Shown here: piece by piece, positions 60,008 to 64,000 of the stretch
Layout of the letters: each line of letters starts with the position of its first letter
Numbering within the stretch: position 1 is the first letter of the stretch
Assembly (NCBI RefSeq): GCF_014170335.1
Contig: NZ_LZZS01000026.1
Span: 124,001-188,000, forward strand
Reading direction: 5' to 3'
Source of the DNA: Achromobacter sp. UMC46
GTDB lineage: Bacteria > Pseudomonadota > Gammaproteobacteria > Burkholderiales > Burkholderiaceae_B
DNA length: 64,000 bases
Program-made: the position numbers and the translations under genes
The notes under the pieces: generated by a model
What the model was told of the DNA's origin: nothing
The model's database searches: none
What the model saw: only the letters and a program-made list of their open reading frames with translations

Positions 60008-61225
60008 TTAGTGATCGTGGTTGCTAGCCGCGAAACCCGCGGCGTTCAGGATGTCGATCACTTCCAAGATATGCTCCGGCCCGCGCGTCTGCAGCACAAA
60101 ATCGACTTCCACGTTGCGTACCGGCAATGAGGTGAACGCGCGCTGGTGATGCACTTCGGTGATGTTGGCCTGGGCATCGGCAATCAGCTTGGTAGCGTGG
60201 GCCAACGCGCCCGGCAGGTCGCGCAAGTCCACGCGGATGCGGGCCAGGCGCCCGGCGCGCACCATGCCGCGTTCGATCAGTTCGCCCAGCATCAGCGGGT
60301 CGATGTTGCCGCCCGTCAACACCAGACCGATGCGCTTGCCCTTGAAGCGGTCGCTGCCCGCTTCCTGCGCGCGCAGCAGCGCAGCCAGGCCAGCGGCCCC
60401 GGCGCCTTCCACCACGGTCTTCTCGATTTCCAGCAGCACCACGATGGCGTGCTCGATATCGCTTTCGCTGACCAGTTCGATCTGGTCGACCAGTTGGCTG
60501 ACGATGGGTTGGGTCAGCGCGCCCGGCGACTTCACGGCAATGCCTTCGGCAATGGTGTACTGACCCTGCGGCATGGATACGCCCTTGACAGCCGCGTACA
60601 TCGACGGGAAGCGTTCGGTCTGCACACCCACGATCTCGATGCCGGGCTTCAAGGCCTTGGCGGCCGTGGCGATGCCCGAGATCAGGCCGCCGCCGCCGAT
60701 GGCGATGACCAGCGTGTCCAGCTGAGGTTGGTCTTCCAGCATTTCCAGCGCAACGGTGCCCTGCCCCGAAATGACGGCTTCGTCGTCATAGGGGTGGATC
60801 ATGATCAGGCCGCGCGCTTGCGCCAGCTCGTAGCCGTGGGCCTTGGCGTCGTCGAAGGTGTCGCCCGCCAGCACCACTTCGGCGCCGAAGCGGCGCGTGT
60901 TGGCCACTTTGACCGTGGGGGTGAAGCGCGGCATCACGATCACGGCCGGCACGCCCATGCGCTGCGCATGGTAGGCCACACCCTGGGCATGGTTGCCGGC
61001 CGACACCGCGATCACGCCCTTGGCGCGCTCGTCGTCCGACAGGGTCAGCATGCGGTTCAACGCGCCGCGCTCCTTGAACGACGCCGTGAACTGCAGGTTC
61101 TCGAACTTCAGCCAGATTTCGGCGCCGAAGATGTCGGACAGCGTGCGCGACAGGGTGAAGGGGGTCTTCAGCACCTGGCCGCGCAAATTTTCGCGGGCGG
61201 TCTGGATAGAGGCGATATCGATCAC
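60008..61225 (-). CDS. ilvA: Threonine ammonia-lyase (threonine dehydratase) with ACT domain
   Basis: A 405-residue PLP enzyme that converts threonine to 2-oxobutanoate for isoleucine synthesis or catabolism. The PLP lysine lies in ASFKERGALN, the Asn loop in SAGNHAQGVAYHA and the phosphate-binding Gly loop in IGGGGLISG. A single ACT domain is at the C-terminus from about residue 325 (RIRVDLRDLPGALAHATKLIAD). The one-ACT, about 400-residue form also fits catabolic TdcB-like enzymes, so the symbol is a best guess. Confidence 0.9.
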   Translation of the reverse strand: MIDIASIQTARENLRGQVLKTPFTLSRTLSDIFGAEIWLKFENLQFTASFKERGALNRMLTLSDDERAKGVIAVSAGNHAQGVAYHAQRMGVPAVIVMPRFTPTVKVANTRRFGAEVVLAGDTFDDAKAHGYELAQARGLIMIHPYDDEAVISGQGTVALEMLEDQPQLDTLVIAIGGGGLISGIATAAKALKPGIEIVGVQTERFPSMYAAVKGVSMPQGQYTIAEGIAVKSPGALTQPIVSQLVDQIELVSESDIEHAIVVLLEIEKTVVEGAGAAGLAALLRAQEAGSDRFKGKRIGLVLTGGNIDPLMLGELIERGMVRAGRLARIRVDLRDLPGALAHATKLIADAQANITEVHHQRAFTSLPVRNVEVDFVLQTRGPEHILEVIDILNAAGFAASNHDH

Positions 61226-61240
61226 GATGGGTAGATCCTG

Positions 61241-61966
61241 TTAGCGCACAGGCAGGAAATTGAACAGCAGCAGGCCCTGCGCGTAGTTGATCCCGATGCG
61301 CCGCGAATTCTCGCCGAGCAGATTGGCGATCAAGTCCAGCCGGCCGATGATGGCGCCGAACTCGCGCTCGAAGCTCAGGTTCGTCGCGTTGGGAGACATT
61401 TCATTGGCCAGCAATAGGGGCTCGCCTTGATTGTTGCGGCGCGACGCCAGCAGCCAGGCGGCGGCCTCGACATTCCGTGCAGCATTGTAGACCCGCTGGC
61501 CGTCCAGCGCGTCGGTGGCGTACAGCCGGGTCTTGCCGTTGTGGGCCGCGATGATGGTGTCGGCCAGGCCGTAGATGAAGGCGCCGACGCGGTCGCCGGT
61601 GTAGTTGGGGTCAAGCGACACGGCCAGGATCTGGATGTCGCGCAGGCCGGCCAGGTCGCTGGGCGGGATGCGGACTTCGATGGCGTGCTTGACCAGGTTC
61701 ACGGCCGCCTTCTGGTCCGCCGCGCCGGTCTTGCGCCATTCGCGGGGATTGCGGCGGTAAAGCTTGTCCAGCAGCGAATACAGGCTGGTCAGGTTGTCGC
61801 GAACTTCCAGGGTGACGGTGCGGTTGAAGTCGGTCTGCCCGAATTGGTCGGCGGACATGCCTTCGCTATTGGGTCCGCGCTGGCCCGGGCCCGGGCTGCT
61901 CATGCAGCCGGCCAGCAGCGCTGTCAGCAGCGCCGCCGCGGTCGCGGCTCCTGGCCATCCCGTCAT
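61241..61966 (-). CDS. Lipoprotein of unknown function, Burkholderiales type
   Basis: A 241-residue predicted lipoprotein (LLTALLAGCMSS, lipobox at residue 21). The mature protein is helical, with SLYSLLDKLYRRNPREW, GAFIYGLADTIIAAHNGKTRLYATDALDGQRVYNAARNVEAAAWLL and LDLIANLLGENSRRIGINYAQGLL. No catalytic motif is visible. Comparable proteins are conserved in this order of bacteria without a known role. It precedes threonine ammonia-lyase by 15 bases on the same strand and may share its transcript. Confidence 0.8.
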   Translation of the reverse strand: MTGWPGAATAAALLTALLAGCMSSPGPGQRGPNSEGMSADQFGQTDFNRTVTLEVRDNLTSLYSLLDKLYRRNPREWRKTGAADQKAAVNLVKHAIEVRIPPSDLAGLRDIQILAVSLDPNYTGDRVGAFIYGLADTIIAAHNGKTRLYATDALDGQRVYNAARNVEAAAWLLASRRNNQGEPLLLANEMSPNATNLSFEREFGAIIGRLDLIANLLGENSRRIGINYAQGLLLFNFLPVR

Positions 61967-62045
61967 GGTTTCCCCATCCTCTCCCCCGTCTTGCGCAAGA
62001 CTTTACAGGAAAGCCGGGCAGAGTTGGAGGTTACAGGGCCCCATG

Positions 62046-62072
62046 AAAAACGGCGCCTTGCGGCGCCGTTTT
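62046..62072 (-). terminator. Rho-independent terminator of pnp
   Basis: On minus, the perfect stem AAAACGGCGCC / GGCGCCGTTTT (62047-62057 with 62062-62072) with loop TTGC, closing in A/T, 21 bases after the pnp stop. Confidence 0.9.
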
Positions 62073-62092
62073 CGTTCAATCAGCCTGCCAGC

Positions 62093-64000
62093 TTATTCAG
62101 CTTGCGGTTCCGATTGGGGGGCAGCTTCGGTCGCGGCAGCAGGCTGCTGCGCCTCGATGCCGCCGATCGCCTTGATGGACAGGCGCAGGCGGCCCTTGTC
62201 GTCGGCCTCGATGATCTTGACGCGGACTTGCTGGCCGACCTTCAGCACATCGTTGATGTTCGCGATGCGGTAGTTGGCGATTTCCGAGATGTGCAGCAGG
62301 CCGTCACGGCCCGGCAGCACTTGCACGATGGCGCCGAAGTCCAGCAGACGCAGCACCGAGCCTTCGTAGATCTGGCCCACTTCGACGTCGGCGGTCAGTT
62401 CGACGATGCGGCGCTGGGCTTCTTTGGCCTGCGCTTCGTCGACGCTGGCGATCACGATCGTGCCGTCGTCGGAGATGTCGATCTGCGTACCGGTCTCTTC
62501 GGTCAGCGCGCGGATGGTGGCGCCGCCCTTGCCGATCACGTCGCGGATCTTCTCGGGGTTGATCTTGATGGTCAGCATGCGCGGGGCGAAAGCCGAGAGC
62601 TCGCCACGCGAACCGTCCAGCGCTTCCTTCATCTTGGTCAGGATGTGCAGGCGGCCTTCGCGGGCTTGCGCCAGCGCCACTTGCATGATTTCCTTCGTGA
62701 TGCCCTGGATCTTGATGTCCATCTGCAGTGCGGTGACGCCGTTTTCGGTGCCCGCGACCTTGAAGTCCATGTCGCCCAGGTGATCTTCGTCACCCAGAAT
62801 GTCGGTCAGCACGGCGAACTTGCCGCCGTCCAGGATCAGGCCCATGGCCACGCCGGCCACGTGATCCTTGACCGGCACGCCGGCGTCCATCATGGCCAGC
62901 GAGCCGCCGCAGACCGAAGCCATCGACGACGAGCCGTTGGACTCGGTGATTTCCGACACGATGCGGATCGTGTACTGGAAGTCTTCAGGAGCCGGCAGCA
63001 GCGGAATCAGCGAGCGCTTGGCCAGACGGCCGTGGCCGATTTCGCGGCGCTTGGGCACACCGATGCGGCCCGTTTCGCCGGTGGCGAACGGAGGCATGTT
63101 GTAGTGCATCATGAAGCGGTCGCGGTATTCACCCATGAGCGCGTCGATGATCTGTTCGTCTTGCTTCGTGCCCAGCGTGGCCACGACCAGCGCTTGCGTT
63201 TCACCACGGGTGAACAGCGCGCTGCCGTGTGCGCGGGGCAGCACGCCCAGACGCACGCTGATGGGGCGCACGGTGCGGGTGTCGCGGCCGTCGATACGCG
63301 GTTCGCCGTTCAGGATCTGGCCGCGGACGATGGCCGATTCCAGCGAGAACATGATGTTGTCGACGGTCACGGCGTCCGGCAGCGACGCGCCCTTTTCAGC
63401 GGCGGCGGCAGCCAGCTTGGCCGACACGTCAGCCGACACTTCGCGCAGCTTGGCGGTACGGGCTTGCTTTTCGCGGATCTGGTAGGCGGCGTTCAGGCCT
63501 TCCTGGGCAGCCGAGGTCACGGCGGCGATCAGGGATTCGTCCTTGGCCGGCGCTTGCCAATCCCAATCGGGCTTGCCAGCGTCCTTCACCAGTTCGTGAA
63601 TGGCGTTGATGACGGCCTGCATTTGCTCGTGGCCGAAGACCACGCCGCCCAGCATGATTTCTTCGGACAGCTGTTGGGCTTCCGATTCCACCATCAGCAC
63701 GGCGTTTTCCGTACCGGCGACCACCAGGTCCAGCTTGGACGACTTCAGTTGCGAAGCGGTCGGGTTCAGCGCGTATTGGCCATCGATGTAGCCCACGCGG
63801 GCGGCGCCGATGGGGCCGTTGAACGGGATGCCCGAAATGGCCAGAGCGGCCGAGGCGCCGATCATGGCGGCGATGTCGGGATCGATCTCGGGATTGACCG
63901 ACAGCGTGTGGATGACCACTTGGACTTCGTTGTAGAAGTCTTCAGGGAACAGCGGACGCAGCGGACGGTCGATCAGGCGCGAGGTCAGCGTTTCCTTTTC
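62093..64000 (-). CDS. pnp: Polyribonucleotide nucleotidyltransferase (5' end beyond window)
   Basis: The last 635 codons of PNPase, the phosphorolytic 3'-5' exoribonuclease of the RNA degradosome. The frame is open to the window edge ([17 protein letters not shown] near the start). The second RNase PH core shows [22 protein letters not shown] and the catalytic [20 protein letters not shown] stretch. A KH domain ([20 protein letters not shown]) and an S1 domain ([26 protein letters not shown]) close the protein. The Gln/Ala-rich tail is typical. The N-terminal part lies outside the window. Confidence 0.98.
   Translation of the reverse strand, partial: EKETLTSRLIDRPLRPLFPEDFYNEVQVVIHTLSVNPEIDPDIAAMIGASAALAISGIPFNGPIGAARVGYIDGQYALNPTASQLKSSKLDLVVAGTENAVLMVESEAQQLSEEIMLGGVVFGHEQMQAVINAIHELVKDAGKPDWDWQAPAKDESLIAAVTSAAQEGLNAAYQIREKQARTAKLREVSADVSAKLAAAAAEKGASLPDAVTVDNIMFSLESAIVRGQILNGEPRIDGRDTRTVRPISVRLGVLPRAHGSALFTRGETQALVVATLGTKQDEQIIDALMGEYRDRFMMHYNMPPFATGETGRIGVPKRREIGHGRLAKRSLIPLLPAPEDFQYTIRIVSEITESNGSSSMASVCGGSLAMMDAGVPVKDHVAGVAMGLILDGGKFAVLTDILGDEDHLGDMDFKVAGTENGVTALQMDIKIQGITKEIMQVALAQAREGRLHILTKMKEALDGSRGELSAFAPRMLTIKINPEKIRDVIGKGGATIRALTEETGTQIDISDDGTIVIASVDEAQAKEAQRRIVELTADVEVGQIYEGSVLRLLDFGAIVQVLPGRDGLLHISEIANYRIANINDVLKVGQQVRVKIIEADDKGRLRLSIKAIGGIEAQQPAAATEAAPQSEPQAE

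Noticed and set aside
1-64000. CRISPR array or complete insertion sequence
   Set aside because: No regularly spaced direct repeats and no transposase frame with terminal inverted repeats were seen anywhere in the window.

Overview
The window looks like a chromosome segment of a high-GC betaproteobacterium of the family Alcaligenaceae, most likely Achromobacter or Bordetella. Three Bug-type (TctC) periplasmic receptors, several LysR-controlled CoA-transferase operons, a 484-residue D-aminoacylase of the length known from Alcaligenes/Achromobacter, and a pnp / quinone oxidoreductase / tpiA / secG / tRNA-Leu backbone all support this. The genus call is inference from gene content only.

Left part (1-25.7 kb): a penicillin-acylase-family lipoprotein, a PhnZ-like HD oxygenase with a palindrome upstream, a META/DUF4377 lipoprotein, and a 2001-residue DUF4011 / SF1 helicase / Vsr-like nuclease protein that resembles single-protein phage defence. 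Three small catabolic or envelope blocks follow: LysR with CoA transferase and Bug receptor; a MarR regulator divergent from a flavin monooxygenase, DUF3237 and Bug operon with a perfect 9+9 operator palindrome; and LprI-like and ClpP-like periplasmic proteins. A secreted-type tyrosine phosphatase and a decayed BrnA-like antitoxin end this part.

Middle part (25.8-36.7 kb): one eleven-gene same-strand run encodes an amino-acid oxidase (DAO family), RidA, an M81 (MlrC-like) metallopeptidase, a complete dipeptide-type ABC importer, D-aminoacylase, and an XRE-cupin regulator. Read together this is a scavenging pathway for peptides or N-acyl amino acids containing D-residues: import, cleavage, deacylation, oxidation to imine, and imine clearance.

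Accessory part (about 37.2-44.1 kb): the base composition drops to about 50% GC in sampled lines. It holds acetyltransferases, a COG3575 nucleotidyltransferase, a MerR-methyltransferase fusion, an odd ORF fused in frame to a GNAT domain, an orphan DUF1629 immunity-type protein, a cytochrome c, gene remnants, and a dispersed intergenic repeat containing the core TGGCCGGAAGC. It ends at tRNA-Leu(GAG), where Burkholderiales usually continue into the nuo operon.

Right part (44.2-64 kb): the housekeeping genes secG, tpiA and a quinone oxidoreductase, tRNA-Ser(TGA), and a Fur-box-preceded FecI/FecR/TonB-receptor iron system whose receptor carries a -1 frameshift. Next come a universal stress protein, a LysR / CoA transferase / Bug / HMG-CoA-lyase operon, RDD and TPR proteins, and threonine ammonia-lyase. 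The window runs off inside pnp. The tRNA-Leu(TAA) gene at 59.0-59.3 kb is interrupted by a 225-nt group I intron directly after the first anticodon base, which is the most striking single element in the window.
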